This document shows positions 1 through 5,696 of a stretch of DNA of 6,294 nucleotides, one piece after another. The position numbers and the translations under genes are program-made. Location of the stretch: assembly GCA_002448875.1 (NCBI GenBank), contig DKAS01000223.1, forward strand, positions 15,756 through 22,049. Reading direction: 5' to 3'. Source of the DNA: Proteobacteria bacterium UBA6920 (GTDB taxonomy: Bacteria > Pseudomonadota > Gammaproteobacteria > SG8-11). Positions within the stretch are counted from its first letter, which is position 1, and every line of letters begins with the position of its first letter. Below the pieces are notes generated by a model that worked only from the letters and a program-made list of their open reading frames with translations, was not told where the DNA came from and did not search any database.

Positions 1-76
1 CGCGCTTGGCGTCCTCCTGGCCGATGATGTGTTTATTCAGTTCCTGAACGATTTCCCGGGGTGTCATCTGTGACAT
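1..76 (-). CDS. hslU: HslU, ATPase subunit of the HslUV protease (5' end only)
   Basis: HslU is the AAA+ unfoldase that feeds substrates into the HslV peptidase chamber in the cytoplasm. Only the first 25 codons are in the window; the gene continues past the left edge. The visible N-terminus reads MSQMTPREIVQEL followed by NKHIIGQEDAKR. This is the highly conserved HslU start (MSEMTPREIV...HIIGQ in E. coli), just ahead of where the Walker A region would begin. The ATG whose complement is at 74-76 gives the same N-terminus as E. coli. A second in-frame ATG lies three codons further in. The gene starts 12 bp after the hslV stop, and the upstream sequence (GAGCAG) is only a weak ribosome binding site, so translation probably depends on coupling to hslV. 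Identification rests on the N-terminal motif plus the position next to hslV. Confidence 0.93.
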   Translation of the reverse strand, partial: MSQMTPREIVQELNKHIIGQEDAKR

Positions 77-88
77 GGTGCTGCTCGG

Positions 89-622
89 TTAAATGGCCAG
101 TTCTTCGATGGTCAGATTCTGATTGGTGTAGATACAGATCTCGCCGGCGATCATCAGCGCCTTATCGACGATGTCGCGGGCGGACAGCGCGGTATTGTCA
201 TACAGGGCGCGGGCCGCCGCCTTGGCGTAGGCACCGCCGGAGCCGATGGCGATGATACCGTGCTCCGGCTCGATGACGTCGCCGTTGCCGGAAATGATCA
301 GCGACGATTTGCGATCGGCCACCGCCAGCAGGGCTTCGAGGCGGCGCAGCATACGATCGGTACGCCAGTCCTTGGCCAGCTCGACCGCGGCGCGGGTGAG
401 ATTGCCCGAGTGTTTTTCCAGCTTGGCTTCGAAACGCTCGAACAGAGTGAACGCGTCGGCGGTGGCGCCGGCGAAACCGGCCAGCACCTGGTCGTTGAAC
501 AGCCGCCGGACCTTGCGCGCGTTGGCCTTCATCACGGTGTCGCCCAGCGACACCTGGCCGTCACCGCCCAGTACCACCTGGTCGGGCCGGCGCACGGATA
601 ATATGGTAGTGCCTTTGAACAT
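89..622 (-). CDS. hslV: HslV, threonine peptidase subunit of HslUV
   Basis: HslV forms the double-ring proteolytic core that degrades proteins unfolded by HslU, as part of heat-shock quality control. The 177-residue product has the family length. It carries the N-terminal Thr motif (TTILSVRR, catalytic Thr at residue 5) and the conserved GGDGQVSLG segment. Counted from that Thr, Asp17 and Lys33, the proteasome-type active-site residues, are both present (D21 and K37 of the protein). Further in are [18 protein letters not shown], the AKDWRTDR motif and a C-terminal CIYTN...TIEEL segment. The frame is open for 19 more codons upstream, but that stretch is unlike the family. The start at 622 has AAGG seven bases upstream and leaves only a short MFKG prosegment before the catalytic Thr. 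The gene is followed by hslU after 12 bp and preceded by xerC with a 78-bp gap that may hold its own promoter. Confidence 0.97.
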   Translation of the reverse strand: MFKGTTILSVRRPDQVVLGGDGQVSLGDTVMKANARKVRRLFNDQVLAGFAGATADAFTLFERFEAKLEKHSGNLTRAAVELAKDWRTDRMLRRLEALLAVADRKSSLIISGNGDVIEPEHGIIAIGSGGAYAKAAARALYDNTALSARDIVDKALMIAGEICIYTNQNLTIEELAI

Positions 623-667
623 GCTCAAGCCTTGTGGGAATACCGCGACGGGGCGGCGCGCCGGCCC

Positions 668-673
668 ATTGTA
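668..673 (-). promoter_or_regulatory. possible -10 box of an hslVU promoter
   Basis: On the minus strand this reads TACAAT, five of six matches to the sigma-70 -10 consensus. It lies in the 78-bp xerC-hslV gap and would start transcription about 40 bases before the hslV ATG. No convincing -35 hexamer lies at 16-18 bp upstream, where the sequence is G-rich. I also saw no clear sigma-32 -10 (CCCCAT type), which would be expected for a heat-shock gene. Weak prediction based on position and hexamer only. Confidence 0.3.
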
Positions 674-684
674 CACCAACCACC

Positions 685-714
685 CCCGGCCGTGCCCGCC
701 TCAGCGTGGCCGGG
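685..714. repeat. GC-rich inverted repeat at the xerC 3' end
   Basis: CCCGGCC at 685-691 and GGCCGGG at 708-714 form a perfect 7-bp stem around a 16-base loop, straddling the xerC stop codon (701-703). In the xerC mRNA it would fold just at and after the stop. No U-run follows on the minus strand, so it is not a canonical rho-independent terminator. It could slow 3' exonucleases or partly attenuate read-through into hslV. In DNA this GC-rich it may also be chance. Confidence 0.3.
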
Positions 715-1615
715 TCTTCTTCCGCGCCCGCGGATGAGCCTGATCATAAACCTGGGCCAGGCGCTGAAAATCCAGATGGGTATACACCTGGGTCGTGCTG
801 ATATTGGCATGGCCCAGCAGCTCCTGCACCGCGCGCAAATCACTGCCCGATTCCAGCAGGTGGCTGGCGAAGGAATGGCGCAACTTGTGCGGGTACAGTG
901 GCGCCGACAGCCCCTGGCGCAAGCCCCACTGGCGCAGGCGCACTTCCACCGCCCGCGCCGAAATACGGCGGCCGCGGCTGCTGACGAACAAGGCCGGTTC
1001 GTCGGCCGCCGCCAGGCCCAGGCGCGCCGGCAGCCAGCGCTGCACCGCCGCCACGGCCTTGCGCCCCACGGGAATCAGCCGGGTTTTGGCCCCTTTGCCG
1101 CGCACCCGGATCATGCCGGCGGTAAGATCCAGATCGTCCACATTGCAGCCGGTCAGTTCCGCCAGGCGCAGCCCGGAGGAATAAAACAGCTCCATGATCG
1201 CCACATCGCGCCGCTCCAGGGGATCGTCACCGGTGTCCACCTGCAGCAGCTGTGCGGTCTGATCCACCTCCAGGGTTTGCGGCAGGGTACGGGCATCGCG
1301 CGGCGCGCGAATGCCGGCCGCCGGGTCCTGGTCGATCTGGCCTTCGCGCTGTAAATAACGGCAGAAACTGCGGATCGCCGACAGCAGGCGCTGCAGGCTG
1401 CGGCCGTGCAGACCGCGGCGGTGCAACTGGCTGACGCAGGCCTGCACGTGGAAATTGGCCACCTGCGGCCAGGCACCGACCTGTTGCGCGATCAGATAGT
1501 CGATGAAATAGCGCAGATCGCGCTCATAATTGCTGAGGGTATGGGGGGAATAGCGCTTTTCCGTGGCCAGGTGCCGAAGGAAGCGTTGCTGCCAGGACCA
1601 CAACGCCTCACTCAT
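701..1615 (-). CDS. xerC: XerC, site-specific tyrosine recombinase
   Basis: XerC acts with XerD at the chromosomal dif site to resolve dimers before cell division, and on plasmid sites such as cer. The 304-residue product has an N-terminal SAM-like DNA-binding domain (about residues 5-90, with EKRYSPHTLSNYERDL). The C-terminal catalytic domain holds the complete tyrosine-recombinase set: R150 (YSSGLRLAEL), K174 (RGKGAK), H243 and R246 (YPHKLRHSFA), H269 (LLGHANISTTQ) and the nucleophile Y278 (VYTHLD). XerC is preferred over XerD, or over a phage integrase, because of the length and the DUF484 neighbour upstream. The start is 15 bp after the DUF484 stop, with only a weak ribosome binding site, which suggests coupled translation. 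The C-terminus ends in a basic tail (RARKKTRPR). Nothing looks degenerate. Confidence 0.96.
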   Translation of the reverse strand: MSEALWSWQQRFLRHLATEKRYSPHTLSNYERDLRYFIDYLIAQQVGAWPQVANFHVQACVSQLHRRGLHGRSLQRLLSAIRSFCRYLQREGQIDQDPAAGIRAPRDARTLPQTLEVDQTAQLLQVDTGDDPLERRDVAIMELFYSSGLRLAELTGCNVDDLDLTAGMIRVRGKGAKTRLIPVGRKAVAAVQRWLPARLGLAAADEPALFVSSRGRRISARAVEVRLRQWGLRQGLSAPLYPHKLRHSFASHLLESGSDLRAVQELLGHANISTTQVYTHLDFQRLAQVYDQAHPRARKKTRPR

Positions 1616-1630
1616 GACCGGGACACGCGC

Positions 1631-2320
1631 TCAGATGTAGAGCTGCAAAACCGCGCTGATGATCTCGCCCAGACGCTGCAGCATGTCGGTACCCTTGCCG
1701 GCGTGAAAACGGCGCAGGTCGGCGCTGCCCAGTACCAGCAGCCCCAGCAGGCGACTGCCGTGCAGCGGGATCAGGGCCAGCGATTCCACCAGACCCTCAT
1801 GGTTGGGCAACAGGCGGTCGATCTGCTCGCGGCGAAAACGGCCGCACACCGGTTTGCGCTCGCGCAGGATATTTTCAAAATGGTTGCGGATGCGGAAGTC
1901 CTCGTCGAACAAGGCCGACTGCTGCACCATGCCCACCTCCTGCGGCGTACAGAACAGCCACAGGGAGATTTGATCGACGGCGAAATCCCGGCGCAGGCCG
2001 GCGTACACCGTCGCCATCAGCTCGTCCACCGAACGGGTATTGACCAGCTTGAGGGTCAATTCGTGCATGCGCTGCACCAGCTGATCATTCTCGCGGGCGA
2101 TCTGCATCAACTCCTGCAGTTGATGCTTCAGCGCGCGCTTGTGCTCGCGCAGCAGGCTGAGCTGGCGCTCCACCAGGGAAATGGCGCGACCGGTTTCGTG
2201 GGGAACTTCCAGGTCCGCCAGCAAATGCGTGTGGCTCTTGAAAAAATCCAGATGGCCCTGGAGAAATCGCACGACATCCTGTTCGTTGACTGTGGTTACC
2301 GCGCTGATCTGTGATTTCAT
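1631..2320 (-). CDS. DUF484 family protein with GAF-like domain (YigA type)
   Basis: A 229-residue member of the DUF484 family, known in E. coli as YigA and of unknown function. An N-terminal helical part (residues 12-40, [15 protein letters not shown]...LLADLEVPH) leads into a likely coiled coil at about 45-92 ([19 protein letters not shown] and on). A GAF-like fold follows at about 95-229, ending in the family-typical [16 protein letters not shown]...LGEIIS segment. There is no signal peptide or membrane segment, so it should be cytoplasmic. The ATG overlaps the dapF stop by four bases (ATGA). A GAGGGG sequence about 11 bases upstream lies inside dapF, so translational coupling is likely. 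The dapF-DUF484-xerC order matches E. coli dapF-yigA-xerC. The ligand of the GAF-like domain, if any, cannot be read from the sequence. Confidence 0.9.
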   Translation of the reverse strand: MKSQISAVTTVNEQDVVRFLQGHLDFFKSHTHLLADLEVPHETGRAISLVERQLSLLREHKRALKHQLQELMQIARENDQLVQRMHELTLKLVNTRSVDELMATVYAGLRRDFAVDQISLWLFCTPQEVGMVQQSALFDEDFRIRNHFENILRERKPVCGRFRREQIDRLLPNHEGLVESLALIPLHGSRLLGLLVLGSADLRRFHAGKGTDMLQRLGEIISAVLQLYI

Positions 2321-3150
2321 AGACTGATTCGCCCCTCAAAAACATACGCCACCGGCCCGGTCATCAGTACGGGCTGATCCACTTGGTCCCAGACGATGGT
2401 GAGCACCCCACCCGGCAACTCCACCAGCACACGCCGTGCCAGCAAGCCCTGATCTATCCCCACCGCCACCGCGGCGCAGGCGCCGCTGCCGCAGGCCAGG
2501 GTTTCGCCGGCGCCGCGCTCGAATACGCGCAGACGGATGCGCTGGCGATCGACGATCTGCATGAACCCCACGTTCACTCGCCGCGGAAAACGCGGGTGGC
2601 TCTCCAGGCGCGGCCCCAGGCTGGTCACCGGCGCACTGGCCACATCGTCCACGCGCAACACCACATGGGGATTGCCCATGGATACCGCGCCCACAGCGTA
2701 GGCCGTGCCGTCGACTTCGATATCGTAGCAGGATTCACGCTGCGCTGCATGAAACGGTATCTGCGCCGGCTCGAACCGCGGCACACCCATGGCGACCGTG
2801 ACTTCGCCGTTATCTTCCACCTGCAGGGTGAGGTCACCGCCGCGGGTAACCACCGTGAATCGCCGCTGCTGGATCAACCCCCGGTCCAGAACATAGCGCG
2901 CGAAACAGCGGGCGCCGTTGCCGCATTGTTCCACTTCTCCGCCGTCGGCGTTGAAAATCCGGTAGCTGAAGGCCGCATCGGGCCGCGGGCTGGCTTCCAC
3001 CAGCAGCACCTGGTCGCAGCCGACGCCGAAATGCCGGTCCGCCAATCGGCGAATCTGCGCCGCCGTCAATTCCACCCGCTGCCGCACGCCGTCGAACACC
3101 ACGAAATCGTTGCCCAGGCCATGCATTTTAGTGAATTCATACGTCGTCAT
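2317..3150 (-). CDS. dapF: DapF, diaminopimelate epimerase
   Basis: DapF interconverts LL- and meso-diaminopimelate, the last step before lysine and the source of meso-DAP for peptidoglycan. The 277-residue protein has the expected length. It opens with the family motif [14 protein letters not shown] (residues 7-20). The two catalytic cysteines are C76 in [13 protein letters not shown] and C220 in [11 protein letters not shown], one in each pseudo-symmetric half. Substrate-binding residues are visible in MGNPHVV (H162) and ERGAGET (E211). The start gives an N-terminus six residues before the conserved TKMHG and agrees with relatives. The ribosome binding site is weak (GTGAGTAACA before the ATG). 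A second in-frame ATG is the conserved Met of KMHG and is too far in. The gene lies 33 bp downstream of the CDF transporter and overlaps DUF484 by ATGA. Confidence 0.97.
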   Translation of the reverse strand: MTTYEFTKMHGLGNDFVVFDGVRQRVELTAAQIRRLADRHFGVGCDQVLLVEASPRPDAAFSYRIFNADGGEVEQCGNGARCFARYVLDRGLIQQRRFTVVTRGGDLTLQVEDNGEVTVAMGVPRFEPAQIPFHAAQRESCYDIEVDGTAYAVGAVSMGNPHVVLRVDDVASAPVTSLGPRLESHPRFPRRVNVGFMQIVDRQRIRLRVFERGAGETLACGSGACAAVAVGIDQGLLARRVLVELPGGVLTIVWDQVDQPVLMTGPVAYVFEGRISL

Positions 3151-3183
3151 TGTTACTCACACGCCGGTCATGCCGGTCGGATT

Positions 3184-4110
3184 TCAGTTGTTAATTATGG
3201 CCCGCACCACCCGCGACAGGGGCTCCGGTTGCAGGGTGATGTGTTCGATAGCGAACTGGTTTTGCAGCAGCTGGGTCATGGCGTAAAGCAGGTCGGGCCA
3301 GCCCGCCATAGCCTCCACCACCACATGGGCCGACAGGGCGATACGCCCGTTGGGCAGGGTCCAGATGTGCAGATCATGCACCGAGCGCACCCCCGGCAGG
3401 CCCGCCAGCGCCTGCCCCACCGCCGGCAGCTGCACCTCAGCCGGCACCACTTCCATGATCACACCCACCACTTCCCGCAGCAAGCGTACGCTGGACAGCA
3501 TGATCACGCCACAAATCAGCAGGGATAGCAACGAGTCGATGGGATACCAACCGGTAAATAACACCACGGCGCCGGCGATGATGGCCGCCAGCGACCCCAG
3601 CAAATCCCCCATCACATGCAACAGAGCGCTGCGTGTGTTCAGCGTCTGCTCGCCACGGCTGAGCACAGTGAGCACCACGCCGTTGATCAGCAGGCCGACG
3701 GTCGCCACCCCCAGAGCGATCCCGCCCTCAACCGGCGCGGGGGCACGCAGGCGCTGCACCGCGGATACGACGATGCCGATCACCAGAATCAGCATGAATA
3801 CGCTGTTGAACAGGGCGGCAATCACCTCGGCCCGACCCAGACCAAACGAGTGACGCGGCGACACCGGTTTTGCCGCCAGCCAGGCGGCAAACAGGGCAAT
3901 GGCCAGGGCCGAGGCGTCGGTCACCATGTGGCCGGCGTCGGACAACAGCGCCAGCGAGTTGGCCCACCAGCCACCCCCCGCCTCCAGCAAAGCGAAACCG
4001 CCGGTCAGTACCAGCGCCAGGCGCAGCGGAGCGCGGCGCCCGCCACCGGTGTGGGGGGTGTGGGCGTGATCATGCTGACCGGAATGATGATGATGCGCGT
4101 GCTGCCCCAT
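3184..4110 (-). CDS. cation diffusion facilitator transporter, zinc type (ZitB/CzcD-like)
   Basis: A 308-residue inner-membrane proton antiporter of the CDF family, likely exporting Zn2+ from the cytoplasm. The N-terminus is histidine-rich (QHAHHHHSGQHDHAH, residues 3-17). About six membrane segments follow, near residues 29-48, 52-78, 96-118, 130-149, 164-186 and 189-206. The transport site shows HxxxD in helix 2 (H61, D65 in SDAGHMVTDA) and HxxxD in helix 5 (H165, D169 in HVMGDLLGSL). This HDHD set is associated in the family with zinc preference, as opposed to DDHD in YiiP. The cytoplasmic C-terminal domain (about 208-308) has the conserved HDLHIWTL (H245, H248). The frame is open for 18 codons upstream, but those overlap moaC, and a strong GAGGGGGG ribosome site precedes the ATG at 4110. 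The gene sits 13 bp after moaC. Exact metal is inferred. Confidence 0.93.
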   Translation of the reverse strand: MGQHAHHHHSGQHDHAHTPHTGGGRRAPLRLALVLTGGFALLEAGGGWWANSLALLSDAGHMVTDASALAIALFAAWLAAKPVSPRHSFGLGRAEVIAALFNSVFMLILVIGIVVSAVQRLRAPAPVEGGIALGVATVGLLINGVVLTVLSRGEQTLNTRSALLHVMGDLLGSLAAIIAGAVVLFTGWYPIDSLLSLLICGVIMLSSVRLLREVVGVIMEVVPAEVQLPAVGQALAGLPGVRSVHDLHIWTLPNGRIALSAHVVVEAMAGWPDLLYAMTQLLQNQFAIEHITLQPEPLSRVVRAIINN

Positions 4111-4111
4111 G

Positions 4112-4119
4112 CCCCCCTC
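4112..4119 (-). promoter_or_regulatory. ribosome binding site that fixes the CDF transporter start
   Basis: On the minus strand this reads GAGGGGGG. Its GAGG core is five bases before the ATG at 4110. It supports the 308-residue form over an in-frame ATG 18 codons further upstream inside moaC, which would add residues unlike the family. Confidence 0.75.
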
Positions 4120-4123
4120 GGTG

Positions 4124-4609
4124 TCAGGCTTCCGCGTCGCGCTGCCAGCTGCCGGACTTGCCACCGTGCTTTTCCACCAGCCCCACCTCCATGATTTTCA
4201 TACCCCGGTCCAGGGCCTTGCACATGTCATAGATGGTCAGCAGGGCCACCTGCACCGCGGTCAAGGCTTCCATTTCCACCCCGGTTTTACCGGTGGTGCG
4301 TGCCGTTATCCGGCAATAAATGCGCGACCGCGCCTGATCCGGCTCCAGCTCGACCGCCACATGGGTCAAGGCCAGCGGATGGCACAGCGGAATCAGTTCC
4401 GCGGTCTTTTTCGCCGCCATGATGCCGGCGATGCGGGCCGTGCCCAGCACATCGCCTTTCTTGTTGTTGCCCGCCAGGGCGGCTTCCAGGGTGGCCGCCG
4501 CCATAGTGATATAGCCATCGGCTACCGCGGTGCGCTGGCTGTCGGCCTTCTGCCCCACGTCGACCATATGGGCGGCGCCGGCGGCATTGAGGTGGGTAAG
4601 CTTGTCCAT
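4124..4609 (-). CDS. moaC: MoaC, cyclic pyranopterin monophosphate synthase
   Basis: MoaC converts the MoaA product 3',8-cyclo-GTP into cyclic pyranopterin monophosphate, the first stable intermediate of molybdenum cofactor synthesis, in the cytoplasm. The 161-residue product matches the family length. It starts [18 protein letters not shown], like E. coli MoaC. Active-site motifs are K51 (NNKKGDV), H77 ([10 protein letters not shown]), E112 and E114 (GVEMEALTA), and D128 and K131 (IYDMCKA), all at the E. coli positions. It ends with the conserved GGKSG. The frame is open 38 codons further upstream, but that part is unlike the family and overlaps the moaD control region. AAGGAAG just before 4609 decides the start. 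The gene is divergent from moaD and is followed after 13 bp by the CDF transporter. moaA is not in the window. Confidence 0.97.
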   Translation of the reverse strand: MDKLTHLNAAGAAHMVDVGQKADSQRTAVADGYITMAAATLEAALAGNNKKGDVLGTARIAGIMAAKKTAELIPLCHPLALTHVAVELEPDQARSRIYCRITARTTGKTGVEMEALTAVQVALLTIYDMCKALDRGMKIMEVGLVEKHGGKSGSWQRDAEA

Positions 4610-4612
4610 GAA

Positions 4613-4619
4613 CTTCCTT
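4613..4619 (-). promoter_or_regulatory. ribosome binding site that fixes the moaC start
   Basis: AAGGAAG on the minus strand. Its AAGGA core is five bases before the ATG at 4609, supporting the start that aligns with E. coli MoaC rather than the longer open frame. Confidence 0.75.
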
Positions 4620-4648
4620 GCGCCGCTGCGATCGGCTAGAAAATAAAC

Positions 4649-4666
4649 ATTCAAAGAGTTTAGAAT
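4649..4666. promoter_or_regulatory. imperfect inverted repeat and -10-like box between moaC and moaD
   Basis: The 18-base segment ATTCAAAGAGTTTAGAAT is an inverted repeat with one unpaired base: ATTC-AAA against TTT-A-GAAT around a GAG centre. Its right end, TAGAAT at 4661-4666, matches five of six bases of a sigma-70 -10 box for moaD. Transcription would begin near 4673, about 34 bases before the moaD ATG. No good -35 hexamer is seen; the closest is the weak TAGAAA at 4637-4642, with an 18-base spacer. The segment stands out as the AT-rich core of a 97-bp gap between two divergent genes of one pathway. A repressor or activator site is plausible but unproven. Confidence 0.35.
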
Positions 4667-4693
4667 GCCTCTATCGGGCTTGCAATGCACCGC

Positions 4694-4700
4694 GAGGAGG
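4694..4700 (+). promoter_or_regulatory. ribosome binding site of moaD
   Basis: GAGGAGG, six bases before the ATG at 4707. It selects the 76-residue MoaD over an in-frame ATG 14 codons upstream (4665), which would put the -10-like box and this site inside or beside coding sequence. Confidence 0.8.
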
Positions 4701-4706
4701 CGGCCC

Positions 4707-4937
4707 ATGAGCATTCGAATCAAATACTTTGCCAGTTTACGCGAACAACTGGGGCGCGGTGACGACAGCCTGGACGCCGGCCCGCTGACCGCCGAACAGG
4801 TGTGGCGCCAGGCCGCCCCCGGTCACACCCTGCCCGCCAACACCCTGGTGGCCGTCAACATGGAATATGTCAAACTGGACCACCCGGTACAGGACGGCGA
4901 CGAAGTCGCCTTTTTCCCCCCGGTCACCGGCGGCTGA
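4707..4937 (+). CDS. moaD: MoaD, molybdopterin synthase sulfur carrier subunit
   Basis: MoaD is the ubiquitin-like small subunit of molybdopterin synthase. Its C-terminal glycine is adenylated by MoeB and converted to a thiocarboxylate that donates sulfur to cyclic pyranopterin monophosphate through MoaE. The 76-residue product is slightly shorter than E. coli MoaD (81). It opens with a beta strand and the family motif [12 protein letters not shown] (residues 4-16). It has VAVN at 48-51 and DHP at 58-60, and ends in [14 protein letters not shown], with the required Gly-Gly as the last two residues. A ThiS-type carrier is less likely because FFPPVTGG is typical of MoaD. It is divergent from moaC across 97 bp and convergent with ppa. 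No moaE follows on this strand before ppa. Confidence 0.95.
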   Translation: MSIRIKYFASLREQLGRGDDSLDAGPLTAEQVWRQAAPGHTLPANTLVAVNMEYVKLDHPVQDGDEVAFFPPVTGG

Positions 4938-4970
4938 CCCGGCCCGTCGCCCGTTTCCCGGCCAGCATCA

Positions 4971-5519
4971 TCAGAACGCCGGCTTGTTCGGCGCCTTCTG
5001 GTAACGCTGCACGCCATCGACGATTTCCTTTTTCGCCTCTTCCGGATCGGACCAGCCGTCGATCTTGACCCATTTGCCGGGCTCCAGATCCTTGTAGTGA
5101 TCGAAAAAGTGGGTGATCTGATCCAGCAGCAACGGCGGCAGATCACGATAGGTGTTGACGTTGCGATACAGCGGGCTCAGCTTGTCGATGGGCACCGCCA
5201 GGATTTTCGCATCGATGCCCGATTCATCGGTCATGCGCAGCATGCCCACCGGCCGGCAGCGAATCACCGACCCGGTCAGCAGAGGAATGGGCGTGACCAC
5301 CAGCACGTCCACCGGATCGCCGTCTTCCGACAGGGTGTGGGGCACGTAGCCGTAATTACACGGATAGTACATGGCGGTGTTCATGAAACGGTCGACGAAC
5401 ATGGCACCGGTGTCCTTATCAACCTCGTACTTCACCGGATCGCTGCGCGCCGGTATTTCGATGATCACGTTGACATCGTTCGGCACGTCTTTGCCGGGGG
5501 TTACACGATCCAGAATCAT
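4971..5519 (-). CDS. ppa: Ppa, soluble family I inorganic pyrophosphatase
   Basis: This cytoplasmic Mg2+-dependent enzyme hydrolyses pyrophosphate to two phosphates and so pulls biosynthetic reactions forward. The 182-residue length fits bacterial family I enzymes. Key residues are visible: E21 (VIIEIPARS), K30 (KYEVDKDTG), R44 (VDRFM), Y56 and Y58 (YPCNYGYVP), and the signature DGDPVD with D66, D68 and D71. Also present are D98 and D103 (TDESGIDAK) and Y142-K143 in [13 protein letters not shown]. The ATG at 5519 has AGGAG six bases upstream. The gene is convergent with moaD (33 bp between stops) and divergent from hppA across 177 bp. The fold and all metal-binding aspartates look intact, so there is no sign that it is decaying beside the membrane pyrophosphatase. 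Confidence 0.97.
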   Translation of the reverse strand: MILDRVTPGKDVPNDVNVIIEIPARSDPVKYEVDKDTGAMFVDRFMNTAMYYPCNYGYVPHTLSEDGDPVDVLVVTPIPLLTGSVIRCRPVGMLRMTDESGIDAKILAVPIDKLSPLYRNVNTYRDLPPLLLDQITHFFDHYKDLEPGKWVKIDGWSDPEEAKKEIVDGVQRYQKAPNKPAF

Positions 5520-5524
5520 GGAGT

Positions 5525-5530
5525 TCTCCT
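5525..5530 (-). promoter_or_regulatory. ribosome binding site of ppa
   Basis: AGGAGA on the minus strand, with AGGAG six bases before the ATG at 5519. It supports the annotated start, which also matches the usual N-terminus length of family I pyrophosphatases. Confidence 0.7.
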
Positions 5531-5575
5531 GCGTTGCTTGGTTGCTATTGTTTGCATTGCTGCACTAATGCCTGA

Positions 5576-5581
5576 ATTAAA
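5576..5581 (-). promoter_or_regulatory. possible -10 box for ppa
   Basis: On the minus strand this reads TTTAAT, five of six matches to TATAAT. It lies in an AT-rich patch and would give a leader of about 50 bases. The upstream sequence is a G-run, and I found no recognisable -35 hexamer at a normal distance, so this is a weak call from composition and position. Confidence 0.25.
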
Positions 5582-5586
5582 AATAC

Positions 5587-5615
5587 TTTTGCCCCCCTCG
5601 CCCAGTCGCTACAAT
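5587..5615 (+). promoter_or_regulatory. possible promoter of hppA
   Basis: TACAAT at 5610-5615 matches five of six -10 bases. Upstream candidates for -35 are TTTTGC at 5587-5592 (17-base spacer) and TTGCCC at 5589-5594 (15-base spacer); both are poor. Transcription would begin near 5622, leaving a leader of about 75 bases before the ATG at 5697. The position between two divergent genes supports a promoter here. Confidence 0.35.
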
Positions 5616-5628
5616 CGACCCCGGGGCC

Positions 5629-5664
5629 ATCAGGGTTTCGCTAGCCTCATGAGTATTCTCTGAT
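5629..5664 (+). other. possible hairpin in the hppA leader
   Basis: In RNA, AUCAGGG (5629-5635) can pair with CUCUGAU (5658-5664) as seven pairs including one G-U, around a 22-base loop. The loop contains the palindrome CTCATGAG (5646-5653). The predicted hairpin ends 21 bases before the ribosome binding site, so it would not hide it directly. No known riboswitch pattern was recognised. Stability was not computed. Confidence 0.25.
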
Positions 5665-5685
5665 ATTCCCAACTACTACAACAAG

Positions 5686-5691
5686 AGGAGG
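5686..5691 (+). promoter_or_regulatory. ribosome binding site of hppA
   Basis: A perfect AGGAGG, five bases before the ATG at 5697, preceded by an unstructured CA-rich stretch. This is the strongest ribosome binding site in the window and suggests high expression of the membrane pyrophosphatase. Confidence 0.85.
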
Positions 5692-5696
5692 GAGTT

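Noticed and set aside
623..679. Upstream extension of hslV by 19 codons
   Set aside because: The added residues are unlike the family, would cover the putative promoter, and the internal ATG at 622 has a ribosome site.
632..1354. Plus-strand open frame of 240 codons opposite xerC
   Set aside because: Antisense to the xerC catalytic domain. The product has no domain, and the composition mirrors xerC codons.
1406..2314. Plus-strand open frame of 302 codons opposite xerC and DUF484
   Set aside because: Antisense shadow of two real genes, with a Gln/His-rich product and no family motif or start signal.
3151..3183. Short direct repeat GCCGGTC in the CDF-dapF gap (3163 and 3172)
   Set aside because: Two 7-base GC-rich copies are expected by chance at this base composition and do not align with a promoter or ribosome site.
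2383..3528. Plus-strand open frame of 381 codons opposite dapF and the CDF gene
   Set aside because: It lies wholly antisense to two well-identified genes, has no ribosome site, and its product is a low-complexity His/Arg/Gln-rich sequence with no recognisable motif. It is a by-product of GC-rich codon use.
4610..4723. Upstream extension of moaC by 38 codons
   Set aside because: It would overlap the moaD start and the inverted repeat. The family N-terminus and AAGGAAG both point to 4609.
4938..4970. Possible bidirectional terminator between the convergent moaD and ppa
   Set aside because: The 33-bp gap is C-rich, and I could find neither a convincing stem nor a T-run on either strand.
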